Assembly (NCBI GenBank): GCA_037974965.1
Contig: JBBPFI010000003.1
Span: forward strand, 806,001-870,000
Source: Dacryopinax spathularia
Lineage: Eukaryota > Basidiomycota > Dacrymycetes > Dacrymycetales > Dacrymycetaceae
DNA: 64,000 bases
Reading direction: 5' to 3'
The position numbers and the translations under genes were made by a program. The notes beneath the pieces were generated by a model that did not search any database, was not told where the DNA came from, and was given only the letters and a program-made list of their open reading frames with translations. Positions 37,100-49,744 of this stretch are shown here, piece after piece (position 1 is the stretch's first letter; every line of letters starts with the position of its first letter).

Positions 37100-39253
37100 A
37101 AATACCATGTGTTGCTGTCTGTACTTGTTGGTTCTTCCTTATTCGGGAATAGAAGACGCTCTTGGGACCCATAGCCATGGCCTGAGCTACTACCCTTTGC
37201 TCTGTTCGCTTGTTGTGCGCATCAGAGGCTGTGGACGCGGGATCACGGGATGACATAGGGGATAGGGTTCGTCGAGCGTGTATCTGCACAAAAATCGCGC
37301 GTCACGCCCACCGGTCCTTGGCCCGCGCCGGACCCCTATCGGGAAAGCCGGAGCCGAGCGGTGCAGGCTGCGGACGGCAGTTGAGCAGGGGGAGGAGGGG
37401 GAGGATCTGCCTGCTGCGGAGAAACGCTGGCAACCAAATGTCAAGGCAGGGGACGACGATCTGCCAGATCTGCCGCAGAAGGGGTTCACTGCATCTTCGC
37501 GCCCGCGCCGCTGACGACGTGTGCGACCGGGCGGTGGTGTTTTCCGGAGAGTGGGGAAATTGCCTGAAGCCTTCGGATGACGTACACCTACCCTGAGCGG
37601 CATCCCCCGCACCGTGCCGCTGCCACTGACGTGTCGGCCGGCGGGACGAGAGAATGGAAGGGGGGAGGGAGCACGGGGTATGCAGGGTCGGTACAAGGGG
37701 ACAAAGCCAGAAAAATTTGCAACTTGTTGCCTTTGCCCAGAAAGCGGGCCCGTAGGGGTCCAAATGATGGAGGCTGACAAGTCATGTCTAATCTCATCAC
37801 GGAGGAACATGGGGGACTTGGCACACGTCGCCCATCCGTTGCGAACGCGACCAAGAGCAAGGTTTCGGGGAAAATTTTCACCTCGCCCCGCCGGCGGGTT
37901 GTTCTCTTTTCCTTAGCAGGCTTGTCAGCTTCTGGGCCGACTCGGCGCGAGGAGTGCATGCGGAAAGTGGGCAGACATAGTCTCAGTGTCATGTTCGATG
38001 TCTTTTGTTCCACGCAAACGCAACAGCGAAAGCGCCGACATCATTGTATTCCTCGTCTCGGATAGACAATGATGCAAATTTTCGCGGTACAGGGGACGAG
38101 TCTTTGGGATGATGCGGTTTTGCGTTGCTGTTAAGACAGGGTTTAGAATCGGACCGTAAGACCGTGCATTGCGCAGGCTGCCCTGTGGTCGTGTCTCTGC
38201 GTTGCGCGGTATGTGACGTGGGATTAGCAATGAGACAGTCAGGGCAGCTTGCTTTGCTGCGTGCTTCTTTTTGCGCGGTGCCTTATGACGTGGGTAAAGC
38301 CGGCGTTGCGCAGTGAGGCATTAACCGAGTCAAACGGCCGGCGGTCTGAAATGATATGAAACGAGGATATGGTCATTGTCCGGAGAGATGAACAAGGAGG
38401 GGGTTTATCGGATTTGCGGGATCAGTCGGGGTGTGCGGTTCTTGTGCTCGGCAAACACGGCGAAGAAGGTGGGAGGGATGAACGGATGAGGTCAGAGGCG
38501 GAGGCTGTGCGGCTGTGCTGTCGGTGTTTATGTGTGACGGAAGGATAATAATGGAATGATCAAATGTGAATAACACGGACACAGACACCGGTGGTTCAGA
38601 GTCCGCCGGTGGTTGTCTAATCTCTCTCTCTCCCATCGCCACTCGGCCCGAGGCTGTGTCCGACGCAGGGGACCGTTTGACAGCACCGCGTTTATTCGGT
38701 TCAACAACACAGCACCAACTTTGGCGAATCGCAAACCCGACAGTCCGGTCATTAGTACCGCACCGACCAATCGCACACCCACACATCTCACATCTCACAC
38801 CTTACACACATCCCTCTGCACAGACACCGCAACATCCTTCTCTCCGTAACACCCGTCTTCCCCTTGCTCTCTCTTGGGGACTCACTTTTCTTCAAGTTTT
38901 TTTTTCCACACCTCTCTTCCCCAGTTCTTGCCCTCACAGCCTGCACCTTGCCTCGTCTACAACCGACAGCCGGCCATGCTGCATACCATGAGCTCAACCG
39001 GTAATGTCCAGAGGCTTAAACCGCCGGAATGGGCTTAGCGTAGGCTGTCCCTTCCAACTAGTCTTAAGGCACGCACCAGAACACATTCGCTTTCTCTTCG
39101 CCCCGCCCCAAATCCACACTAATCACCAACATCTCACGCACGACCACACGGTCACCCAACACAGACCTACCATCTCCGTGCACATACCTTCCGACCCTTC
39201 TTCGCCTCCTCCGCAACCAGACCCCGCGCCGGTCTTCTTTTGCGTAGGCCCCT
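37100..39253. promoter_or_regulatory. Long upstream region of the Con7-like factor
   Basis: About 2.15 kb without a supported gene. Two direct copies of a compound motif occur. At about 38202-38222, TTGCGCGGT is followed 3 bases later by TGACGTGGG. At 38271-38294, TTGCGCGGT is followed 6 bases later by the same TGACGTGGG. TTGCGCAG occurs near both. CCAAT is at 38767-38771. A pyrimidine-rich stretch and several short upstream ATG frames (for example near 38975) precede the start, and a TTTGCGTAG just before the ATG could be a leader-intron acceptor. Confidence 0.45.
38202..38294 (+). promoter_or_regulatory. Duplicated TTGCGCGGT...TGACGTGGG element
   Basis: Two direct copies about 70 bases apart in the long region upstream of the Con7-like factor. 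TGACGTGG resembles a CRE/bZIP half site with a flanking GG. The conserved 9-mer on its left and the different spacer lengths (3 and 6 bases) suggest two linked protein sites. The function is inferred. Confidence 0.35.
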
Positions 39254-41105
39254 ATGGCGCTCATGTGCGAGCAGTCTGCCTTTATACTCCCCGCCGACGA
39301 CGCCTCATCAGCCTGCGCCTCATCCCAACTCTGTTTTCCCCCCGAGCCCTTTGACCCCTCGGTCTTTGCTCTGCTTATGGCTTGGCCCTCTACTGGACAC
39401 AATACCCCGGCAGGAGGAAGCAGCACTGGGTCATCCCGCGGAGGCAACACCAACCCCCCTACTGGGACACCACTGTCGCCTCTATCCGGATACGATTCAA
39501 CAAGGAGTACACCTCCCTCTCGGCTCACGCCTGCATCGTCCACCGACTCCTTGGGGCTATCGTACGCGTCGAGCGCGTCCGCGGCGGGAGGACCGGGCGG
39601 CCTTGACAACGCGACGCGCACTAGCGCCGTGGCGGAGTTTCAACTTCTGCACCCTAGTGGACGTGCCGACGACGCTAGTCCATATTCGGCCACCACTTAT
39701 GGATATCGCCACCATGCGCATACACAAAGCATTGAAGAGGACCCAACGGTCGGCTTGTACTCCTCCTCGCGGTCGGACAACGCCCCCTCTGCTTTCTCAA
39801 CCACCACCACGGGCGCTCCTCCTCCTCCCTTGAGGGGTACGGGCTCATCGGCCTCATCGTCGCCGCAGGCAAACTACTACGCTTCCCCAAGCACGTTGTA
39901 TCCCGTTAGTCCGCCTCAGCTGCTCTCTCCGTCATGGGGACAACCCTCACTGTGTGATTTCCAGCAATCGTTCGAGTCTGGCCCTACCGGCTCTTACGAC
40001 CCTGCGACCTATGGATCGCTTGGCGGCAGCGGTCCCTCACCATACGCCACCCCATCCGGACAGATGACCTCAGCCGTCCAGTTCAACTTCCCGCATGGTG
40101 GCACCGGCACCCCGTCGAACGAGTCCGCCAACGACCCCTCGCCATCACCCCAATCCTCGGGCTCCGAGTCGCCTTCCCTCACCGCCCAATCCGGCTCCTC
40201 TTCGGGGCTTAGCAGACACCGGTCATCCTCCAGGGCATACAACGACCCGGCCACCGGATTCATGGCACCCATGGCCCACATCAGGAAGCGCCCGAGGCGT
40301 AAGGCGGAGGAGATCGAGCGGATCTACACCTGCAACTTCGAAGGATGTCAGAAAAGGTGCGTCTACGGGTCACTCGCCTCTTACGTAACGCTGACCTCGT
40401 CACCACAGCTATGGCACGCTGAACCACCTCAACGCCCATGTGAGGAACGCTAACCACGGGGAGAAGCGGCGTCCTGAACGTGGGTGCCTTCACCTTTCCC
40501 TATGCACCCTCATGGCTAACGGCACCGCAGAGTTCAGGGAGATCCGCAATGAGTGGAAGCGCAGGAAGGCCCAAGAGGCCCAAGAGGCAATGCAGGCCGC
40601 CGCGGCCGCCGAGCAACGCCAGCGTGCGTCCGGGTCAGGGATGGCAGGTCCATCTAGCATGCGTCCTCCGTACCTCATGCGTCGCCCAACGGACGACTAC
40701 ACTTCTCAGGGCTTCTTTGCTCATCGTCAAGAGCATGCTCCCGGCCTCGGCCTTCCCCCAACGAACCAACCTTTGGGCCTCTCCCGCCTGCCAGGCCCTA
40801 TCATGACTCCTCAAGGCTACTACCCTCCTGCCCTCCCATCTGCCGGGCTCTCCCCCTACTCAAGCCGCGGCCCTGCCACACCCTGGACGCCAACGGACAG
40901 GCCCATGATCTCGCCCAGTATCCCTTACGTGGAATCGCATCCACAGGACCAGAACCAGGCGTTCGGTCAGCCCATCCGGTTGCCGCCGGCGCCCGCCGGA
41001 TTCCATCCCGCCCAGGCCTCACGCGGCCCACCCAACATGCCAGACTATCCCTCACGTCAGGGGTCTAGCGCTGGATACCCGCCTCGAGATCAATCGCGCC
41101 AGTAA
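39254..41105 (+). CDS. C2H2 zinc-finger transcription factor, Con7/RfeD-like
   Basis: Nuclear DNA-binding regulator. Exons are 39254-40356, 40409-40479 and 40531-41105, giving 582 residues with all joins in frame. A long Ser/Thr/Pro/Gly-rich, disordered head is followed by RKRPRRKAEEIERIYTC and a single finger (Cys-x4-Cys ... His-x5-His) near residues 356-385. The finger is split by intron 1 inside CQKS|YGTLNHLNAHV. It is directly followed by a basic block, QFREIRNEWKRRK. This finger plus the following EFKEIRxEWKxRK block is the signature of Con7 of Magnaporthe and RfeD of Aspergillus, regulators of morphogenesis and cell-wall genes in ascomycetes. A Pro-rich tail follows. The function in this organism is inferred. 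Confidence 0.8.
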
Positions 41106-43761
41106 ACGCTGATAGATCCGGAAGGCATCTTGAAATCTAAAGAAGCCAATCACCTTTGTAACTAAAGTGCCGTATGGCCGAAGTCTCGATCGCCCGTCTC
41201 CCCAAGTTTGCGAAGAATCGCCCGAATTGTCTCTCTAAACGGACTGTCTTACTATATCGTCGTTCCCATTCGCAGCCTAGAAGCGCCTCGAAACCTTGTA
41301 CACGTAGAACGCGCTTCTCAAGTGTATTCTTTCTGAAAGTTTATCCGAATTGCTAAGATCTCGATCTGTTGAATGCCTCACATTAGGTGCTCGTTTGTAT
41401 CCGCTAGAGGCACTATTTGGCTATTTATTGATAAACTGGTATATCAACCCAACCCAAAGGACAAGGGCCTCCGTTGTCACGGGTCTAAGAGCCAGTCCTG
41501 TATGCCTGAGGAGCTAAAATTTTCCAGCCTCGTTCGTCCGCGCCCAACCTATGGCCATAAAGGGTCTAGCGCGGTGCGCTAATGCCAACCACCACATTCG
41601 GGATCAATCCAACCCTTCTGGGATTACGTCCCATTGGCGCACGCTGACGCTGGTAGAGACTAAAGATGGCTGCTGAGCAGAGCCAGAAGCATCCCTATCC
41701 TGGATCACTATCACGCCAGCGGGAGGTTGACTGTATTGTTCTCCTCGAGCAGGCATATGGCTCAGTGGCTAGTGTGCCTGGTTGCTTACTTCTGGCCTTT
41801 TGCTTTCTACGGGCCGTGGCAGGTGCCGGTGGAGCTAGCACGCACAATGGTGGTCATACGGTACCGGTGTTGGGTGGATTATCTGGATGATTGGGGATAA
41901 TCCAAGGTGAGTGCCAAGATGGGGGGATTGACTCGGCCGCCGTTTGCTCCGATACCAGAGCGGTTGGAAGATACGGAACGCCGACATGACGTTCTGCATG
42001 TGGTGGCATAGGTCATCATGATGCAAGACTCAGTCTGGAATGGAGTGTCGAATAATCGGCGTATCGGTGTATCACTCTCACATCACGTCCAGCGTCGCTG
42101 ACTGAGCATGGTGTCTGCGAATTGGAACCGCCAATCCTGCTGCCGGGGCTATTCGAGCGAACGCGTTTTTCCCTCATGGGTGCCCAATATAAAGTGACAC
42201 TGGAGCCGACGAAGGCCAGCTACATACTGGACTATCCCAAACGCTGGGAGGCTCGCGATACGCTGTAGGCCGAGCGGTTCCATGTTAGGCTCGTATGGTC
42301 AAAGCTGGTTCCCATCTGGAAGTGCCCGGACTCCGGGGCGACGGTGCGCATTCTCGTATAGTGAAGCTGATTTTCGTGGCGAAAAGAACAAGTTGATCAG
42401 AACGACCATTATTCCGGTTCATCGCTTTCGAGTCAAGCGGGAATCTCCGCGAAAGAATGACTCTCGCCGAACAGAACTTCCTTGAACTCCGTGGACAAGT
42501 CCCAACGCTCCAGTATAATGGCATTTGCAGACGTGTCCTGCCGTAAAATGTGGCAGAGATGCCGGCGCTAGCGTATGAAGCTAAATCGAATTGAGGGAAT
42601 GTCTCCGGACCCGCTGCAAACATGGGGATATAAGTGGATGCAGATCAAACAGAATACCTTCGAAATTTTCTTTTCCACTCTGGCCACATAGGTTGGCCAC
42701 ACGCTCGAAAAGGAACTCGTCCTTTCGCGATTTCTCCCCGACGGTGCTAGCTTGCTGACAACCACTCGGCGAGGCCGCCCTCACCGAAACACCGGATAAC
42801 GTCAACTTGTTTATCTGGGCTTCGAGATAATCTATAGGTAAGGATCCGTGTTTGGGGCTGCCATCCCTGTTTTGTGGTCAAAGGCATTGCAAGAGCCTCT
42901 GATAGGCTGCCAACAGTGCTAGCCAGGAAGCGGAGGATGCGAAGCTTCCCTCGACTTTCACCATGCTCCACCGGTACTCTCTGGAGACCGAGAAAGCGAG
43001 AATTCGCACCCATGTAGCGTGCAGTGGCAAGCATTATACCGTGGGACATTCCGTGGTATTGTCCGCCCTAACCATTGGGGGTGGTTACTAAGTCGGAACA
43101 CTTCGACGAGACATGCGATCCTGTGTCGCTTGGAACCTCCAGACCTCGCGACAGCTGGAGTCACCCGTATTGCATCCCGCTTAACCACCGACATCGGCGA
43201 AATCAAGATACCGGCCATAACCGGCGGAGATACTGACTTCTCAGATCCAAAGAGGAGAGAAAATCTACATTGTGTAGTTGTCTCGAGAACATCTCTTGAT
43301 TCAGAAATTTCGAGACCGGCATCGCTGTATCGCCGAAGTGTTCTGCCATTCAACCGAAAGCTCCAACCTCGGTGGCGATGCCGCTCCACTCCATTAATGA
43401 ACCGACCTGTCGGGCACTGTCATTGACAGCACAAACTGTTGGGGAGTTTTTCGGGAAACTGGAACCAACATCAGAAAAGGTTAAAAGTGACGGACCGCTG
43501 CAACGCAGCCTCCGTCCGGAGAGAAAACAACTCCGAGATCGGTTTAGGGGACCGCATCGCCGCGGCGGTATTTGACGTCAATCATGCGCGTAGGACGCTT
43601 GCCTCCGGTGCCGCAGTAGACGCAATCAACATCATCATCATATCGTCTGCAAGTCATTGTTACTATCATCAACCACTACCAGCACTGTCGTACACCCTAA
43701 CTTATTGTAACAACTGTCAACAACCTGTTCAGTACTGACAATAACCACCCTGTAAACAATT
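41106..43761. other. Intergenic, no supported gene
   Basis: About 2.65 kb with only short open frames on both strands, none with motifs I know. GC content looks lower and codon-like structure is absent. I see no terminal inverted repeats, tRNA B-box or transposon protein. It contains the upstream region of the F-box/RCC1 gene; the last 100 bases are rich in CAA/CAT repeats typical of leaders here. Confidence 0.5.
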
Positions 43762-45838
43762 ATGTCACGACCATCACTCATCAATCTCCCGGTCGAGGTC
43801 CTCATCGATCACGTTCTCACGTTCCTACCCCTGAACGATCTGGCTCATCTGAGCCAAACGAACCGATTCTTCTACGCGATATGCAATGACGACATCCTAT
43901 GGAAACGCAAATTGATTCAAGATTTCAACTATCCTCGTGTTCTGGATGCTAGGACAAGCGGGTACAAGATCCTATATAAGGGTATGAAGCAGCCCAAAGT
44001 CTACGTCTGGGGGTGAGACCGCGTTTTTGTCATCTTCCACTCCCCGTCTCATACCCAAGCAGATCAAGAGAGAATGGAAGATTGGGTCTTTCCTCCCAAG
44101 AGCTGAACAACAGCATAGTGAAGCCGTTTCAAGGTGTACTGTACCCTGTCGAAGTGGAGTTCTTCAGACGGAAAGGCATCCAGGTGGTGCAGCTGAGCGC
44201 GGGTGGATGGTCGTTCCATGCATTGGATTCAACGGGAACTTTGTGGGCTTGGGGACAATTGGATGCTGAGAGTGAGTGAATACCTACTCCGTCTTTTATA
44301 CGCGGCGCTTATCATAACTGCCATAGCCTTCGCCTTCCAAGGCGACCCGTTCTCGCACCCAGGCCGTATGGCCGTTGTGCCTCATCGGCTGGCTTTCAAC
44401 GATAGCATCAAGTTCCGAAGCGTGTCATCCGGGCGCAACCACGCATCAGCCCTCGATTCACGCCGTAACGTTTGGACACTCCGCTCCTGGGGTCGACCAT
44501 ACCGCATCGTCTCTCCGTTCCTATCCCGTGTGGAGCAGATCTCATGCGGCTGGAACTTTAGCGCAGCACTCACCGAGGCCGGTGAGGTGTACGTCTGGTG
44601 GCCTGGGAGCGGAGAATTTGGAAGACTGAGTGATGAGCACGATGCCGCACAAGGACGGCCACGCCATGGCGTACGCGGGCCGGAAGGGGTGATCGAGGCT
44701 GAGGCATGGGAGATGCATGCTAATCCGCTTGAGCTGCCCGCCCTGGGTGGCATGGTGGATCCCAGGGGTCCGGCTGCAACCGATCCGCTGAAGATCGTCC
44801 AGATTGCTTGTGGCCAGGACTTCGTCGTCGCCCTGACGAACGCGAATCAGGTCTTGAAGATCGATCTTGGTGGAGGAGATGCAGCGGATGGATTTGATAC
44901 GTTGAGACAAAGTTTCAGGACCGGTCGTAGATGGGAATACGTGCGTATCTGTACGGGTTTGATGCCTCTCAAGCGACTGACGCCGACCTTAGCTGCCCTT
45001 ATTTACCGAGGCAAAACGCGTCGCCATGCTTCCCGCTTTCCAATCGAGCTGCAAGTCGGTTCCAGATGATATGCGCATCACGCACGTCTCTGCCCAGTTC
45101 AACACCTTCGTCGCCTATTCCACGGGTTCATCATCCATCGTGCTTATGGGTAGCAACAGTACGCAACCGGACATGTCACCCACCGTCATACCCGCGCTAC
45201 AACATCGGAACGTTATATCTGTCGTGCTTGGAGATTATCACCGTGCCGCCCTAACGGCAGATGGTCAACTGCTCACGTGGGGCGCCTTCTCGCAAGGTGC
45301 TCTAGGCCTTGGCAACCCTTTCACTCTGGAACCCGGCACGCCGGGAGGCTACAATACACTTCGTGATCGTGACTGGTCTCAACGGAGCCGTCAGCCACCA
45401 CCAGACGTGGAAGAACCCACACCAGTCAACTTCCACTTCGGGCAAGAAAACGCGAGTCCGACGTTCTGCTTCTCCGCCGCCGCCGCTGGCTGGCACACAG
45501 GTGCCCTGGTGCTCGACCTCGAAGAGAAGAAGGAAGAGCCTCCTCTGGTCACAGTCGGTTCCTCCAACGGCTTCAATGAGGGTCCAGCCCCTCCGCTCGA
45601 ACACGACCCAGACGACCCCTCGATGCCGGGCAGCTTCACGCGTTCCGGCAACCCTGCTAGCACACTGGTGAGGGGTGTGGCGCATCATACGGGTACGAGG
45701 ATAGGCCATCATGCGGCTGACGGCAGGTTTGAGCCACAGGAGCCTGATTTGACAAGGGCTATGGGGTTGTACGGGGTCAGGTTTGGCTATGCGGCGAGAG
45801 GGGCGTTGAGAGGCGGACACCCTCGAGGTGGCAACTGA
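43762..45838 (+). CDS. F-box protein with RCC1 repeats (Saf1-like)
   Basis: Likely substrate-receptor subunit of an SCF ubiquitin ligase. Exons are 43762-44012, 44063-44271, 44327-44940 and 44993-45838, giving 639 residues, all joins in frame. The F-box is at residues about 5-50 (INLPVEVLIDHVLTFLPLND, LSQTNRFFYAICNDDILWK) and should bind Skp1. RCC1-type blades follow: PKVYVWG, WSFHALDSTGTLWAWG, SSGRNHASALDSRRNVW, CGWNFSAALTEAGEVYVW, ACGQDFVVALTNANQVL, LGDYHRAALTADGQLLTWG and GALGLG. This architecture matches yeast Saf1, which targets vacuolar or adenine-deaminase-related proteins, but the substrate here is unknown. Some blades have lost the usual Gly residues (WWPGSGEFGRL), so the propeller may be divergent. 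Confidence 0.85.
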
Positions 45839-46049
45839 GGTTCAGGAGGGCAGACGTGCATCACGATTGGTTTAAGAAGTGTTGTAGAACAATTGGCATT
45901 TGATTGTGTTTTGGCTTGTGTTGTGTAAGGAAAGATTAGAACCGGATAAATGTACAGATAGACTCTAAACCAGTTGTTGCGTCACCAAGAATTTCTACAA
46001 ACAAAGGGTTCCAGGGTCCGACAGTCGTAGTCTACCTATTTGTCGGTCG

Positions 46050-48432
46050 ATGTTGTGCCGACCGCGAGTGATCTCCACCTGGACTGCAACCGCCATCTTC
46101 CATTTACACGCATCTCTTAGACCACTGTCAACTTCAGCAATCTTATTAGGATCGCTCAGATCTCCTAGCTGTCAAGTGGGATTGGGTCTCTACTGGCGAT
46201 CCAGGGTTCGGGCAATGGAGGTGCAAGCGACTTTGAAGAGGGATATCCAGAGCAGTCCAAGCCAGGAAGAAGTTCCTGCTAAGAAGATGAGGCTCGATAC
46301 CGAACCCTCTTCAGCTCCAGCAGATAATCAGGCGGAAAACTCCGCAGGCCCATCAACAGACCCAACCGAGCCCACAGCCGGTCCATCCTCGCCCACCCAA
46401 TCTACCCAGCAGAAAGACGCAAGCAAGAAATCGTCCAACAAGTCAAACCACAGCAACCGCGCGCAGCAGATGAAGAAGAAGGGAAGGGAACATGCCGAGA
46501 AGCGAGGCAAGGGGAAATGGGGACCGCGAGAGCTGAAGGAGGGCGAGGAGGCGGGGGAGGCGAAGACGAGGTTGCCGAAGAGGAAGGTTGCGCTGCTTGT
46601 TGGGTTTTGTGGGACGGGGTGTCATGGGATGCAGTAGTATGTCCTCTTTTACGAGGACAGATGAATCGGGCTCATGACTCTGGTGCAGCAATCCCCCGTA
46701 TCGGACGATTGAGGGGCTATTATTCGAGGCACTCGTGAAAGCAGGCTGCATAAGCGCCGACAATGCGGACGATCCAAACAAGGTCCGTATCCTGCCCCGT
46801 CGAGCCTCTTCCTCTTGACTGACAGCCACACAGGTCTCCCTCTCACGAGCAGCACGTACGGACGCAGGCGTCCACGCAGCCAAGAACGTCGTCAGTCTCA
46901 AGATGATCACCGAACCCGAAGGTGTAACGGACGTAGTGGCGGAGATCAACTCGCATCTCCCGCCGCAAGTTAGGGTATGGGGCTTTGTCCGAACCTCCAA
47001 TGCCTTCACTGCGAGAATGTGAGTTTATCCTCCCTCTTGCGAATTAGACATGCACTGAGACTAGGTGGATAGCGCTTGCGGGAGTAGAGTCTACGAGTAC
47101 CTTTTCCCGTCATGGATGCTGCTCCCGCCAAAACCGGGTACCAAGATGGCAGCGCAGATCGTATCGGACAAACCGCTCTCGGACGAGGCGTTCCGTGCAG
47201 CACAGGAAGCCGGTACGGCCGTAGGGGAAGTACATCCGTTTTGGCAGGTCCAGTCTGAGACGCCAGAGGAAGAGCTAGAGCGAAAGCGAGCGTGGAGGGT
47301 TGGGCCTGAGCCGGTAGCGAGGCTACGAGAGCTTGTTAAAGCGTTCGAGGGCACTCAGTGAGTTCTCTCAATTTTAGCTTAAGAAGAAGGAGAGATGTTG
47401 ATGAGCGCACCAGCAACTTTTGGAACTACACTGTCCTGAAAGAGTTCAAGGACAAGACGGTAAAACGATATATGATCAGCATAGAAGTCCGAGACCCGCA
47501 GGTCGTAGGCGACACAGAATGGATAAGCGTCAAATTCCACGGTCAATCCTTCATGCTCCACCAGATCGTGCGTCCACTCTCCTCGTTGCCCTCCTCTCCC
47601 CTTCCTTCCGCGTTCGTCCTTTGGGCTCAGGGCCAAAACATAAGAATAGCAGGCTGACAGAAAGAACAGAGAAAGATGATAAGCATGGCCATCCTCTCCG
47701 CCCGCGCCCACACCCCCACAAGCCTAATAGCAGAATCCTACGGCCCAGCCCGTATCCAAATCCCCAAAGCACCCGCCCTCGGCCTACTCCTCGAATCACC
47801 GCAGTTCGAGGCATACAACGCCCAGATGGCCGAACGGAACGCGCAGCTCGATAAGCGGAAAGCTGGGGGGAAGGAGGTGGACGAGAGGGATTATAGGCTG
47901 CCGGTGGAGTTTGCGGGTGTGGAGGGGGAGGTGGAGAGCTTTAAGAGGGAGTGGATATATGAGAAGATGAGGGAGAGGGAGAGGGAGACGGGGATGTGAG
48001 TCCATTTCTCTATTCTTTTATCCTTCTCTTCGTTCTCACTCCTCATCACCATCACCATCATCCTGTCATTGCATTCTCCTTTCGCTCCATGTATGCGGCG
48101 TTGCAGAATGTTGTACTGATCCCCCACGCGACAGATTCGACCTCTGGCTCCAAAAAGTCGACGACTACAGGGGCTTCGACCTCGCCCACCTCAACAACAA
48201 GGGTATAATCCCCTCCGAAGCGTCAACCTCCTTCGGGGGGAGACACGAAGGGAGTCGGTACGATGTGGAGAAGATGGTGGATAGGAGGGCGGCGTTGCTT
48301 GCTGCGGGGCAGGCGGCGCCAAATGCGGAAGAGCGGGAGGGGGGTCAAGAGGTGGTTGGGGAGGATGAGGAGGGTGATGAGGAGGGGGAGGAGGACGCGT
48401 TGTTGGCTAATTCGTTAGAGGCGGAAGGCTGA
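46050..48432 (+). CDS. PUS1: tRNA pseudouridine synthase Pus1 (TruA family)
   Basis: Converts uridines in tRNA and some other RNAs to pseudouridine. First exons are 46050-46636, 46689-46782 and 46834 onward; the joins give [19 protein letters not shown] and [20 protein letters not shown]. The catalytic Asp lies in [11 protein letters not shown]. Other blocks are [68 protein letters not shown] and ...[12 protein letters not shown] Lys/Gly-rich basic region precedes the catalytic domain and probably directs nuclear import. The first 55 residues have Arg, Ser and aromatic residues and no acidic ones, like a mitochondrial presequence, and are followed by a second in-frame ATG at 46215 ([10 protein letters not shown]). 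The C-terminus is Glu-rich. Convergent with the next gene, with 111 bases between stops. Confidence 0.92.
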
Positions 48433-48543
48433 CCTTCAACCGACCTGCATTATTATCAAGCAAGCACCTAATGTCCAATCTAATGATACACCCCTTCCCC
48501 TTTCCCCTCCCCAGAGCCAAAAGCACAGCCAAAAAGAAAGAGC

Positions 48544-49317
48544 TCAATCCTGCAAATACTTCCACTTAACCATCCTCTCCCTCAAATCCAACTCCTCCCC
48601 ATCAACCACAAACCGTCCATCTCCAAGATGATGAAACGTCCTCTTCTCCTCCCTCCTCCCATTGACCCACGCCCTAACAGGCTCCAAAATCCAAAGCGAA
48701 TATTTCCTCACATTAATGCGATCCTTCACTCTGCACTCTATGCACGCCAGAGCCTCACCCACCAGGGGCGGCCCGACTTCTGCAGAGGGAAGCGGGGTAA
48801 ACCCGAACTTCTCCCACTTATCGACTTCATCACCCGAACAATTCCCCACATCCACCACCTTCTCCGCCAGATCAACCCCAGGCACGCAGACTACACATTC
48901 CCCAGTCTCCTTCAAAGCGGTGAAAGAATGGTCCCACGGCCCTAGAGAAAGCGCTATGAGCGGGGGGGAATCGTGCTGGAGAGACATGTGGAAGCCGCAT
49001 GTCATTAGGTTTGGCTTGGGGTTTGGGTTGCCTTTGGAGGAGGTGGAGATGAGGATCACTGGGCCGGATTCTAGGAGGCGGTGGGATTTGTTGGGGGGGT
49101 AGGGGGTGAGGCCGGCGTTGGTGCGCTGGGAGGCGGCTTCGTCTTCCTCTGCTGGGGTGGGGGAGGGCTCGCCTGCGCGGGGGTGAGAGGAGGAGGAGAG
49201 TTTGCGTTGTTTGCGAGGGGGCATTGTCTGGATTTGGAACGGCTTGGCCAGATGAGAGGGCGGGAGGGATGGTCTGCCGCGACGAAGAAGTGGGCTAAGG
49301 AGGATGGGACGGGACAT
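48544..49317 (-). CDS. Flavin-reductase-like FMN-binding protein
   Basis: Single-exon gene of 257 residues. It matches the flavin reductase-like / FMN-binding split-barrel family: GPVILISTSSKGNPNPKPNL, GFHMSLQHDSPPLIALSLGP, HSFTALKETGECVVCVPG, KWEKFGFTPLPSAEVGPPLV and ALACIECRVKDR. The family binds FMN and reduces flavins or an unknown substrate with NAD(P)H. The N-terminal 40 residues are basic and Pro/Ser-rich (MSRPILLSPLLRRGRPSLPP), which could be a mitochondrial presequence. The second ATG (MPPRKQRKL, residue 32) would give a protein without it. The reaction in vivo is not known. Confidence 0.8.
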   Translation of the reverse strand: MSRPILLSPLLRRGRPSLPPSHLAKPFQIQTMPPRKQRKLSSSSHPRAGEPSPTPAEEDEAASQRTNAGLTPYPPNKSHRLLESGPVILISTSSKGNPNPKPNLMTCGFHMSLQHDSPPLIALSLGPWDHSFTALKETGECVVCVPGVDLAEKVVDVGNCSGDEVDKWEKFGFTPLPSAEVGPPLVGEALACIECRVKDRINVRKYSLWILEPVRAWVNGRREEKRTFHHLGDGRFVVDGEELDLRERMVKWKYLQD

Positions 49318-49744
49318 TTGTGCATTGGAATGGATGATGACGTTTGGTATTCAGTGTGATGAAGCCGGCGGGATATGCCGAGCCGTAGTGGGCTTCTGCG
49401 GAACGCACGTTGGCAACAAGACGATTTCCCCTTCTTCTAGTGAAGGGCCTCAACAGTTCCTCTGAGTTTATTCTTGCACATCTTGTTGATAAACACTGTT
49501 ATACGTCGGAGTCTCATCCACCAAAGACAACGATCATTCCCATCATTCCGTCATCAATGATGAATGCCACAATGAGACATTGATTCGATCCCTGACCTCC
49601 TCATCCCCTTCAGCAGCGCCCTCACTCCAATTGTCCCCCCATGCATCCTTAACGCCCACACATCCCATTTCCATCCCCCTAGTCGACCTTGTACATAACC
49701 CCCTTCTTCCTGCCCCTCCTCATTGTAGGACCACCACCGAAGAA

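Noticed and set aside
37190-37810. Long minus-strand open frame of 206 codons
   Set aside because: No motif, Pro/Arg-rich by composition, overlapped by plus-strand frames of similar length, and lies in the promoter region of the Con7-like gene.
38975-39005. ATG near 38975 as the true start of the Con7-like protein
   Set aside because: Its best donor gives the wrong phase for the downstream frame; more likely an upstream short frame in the leader.
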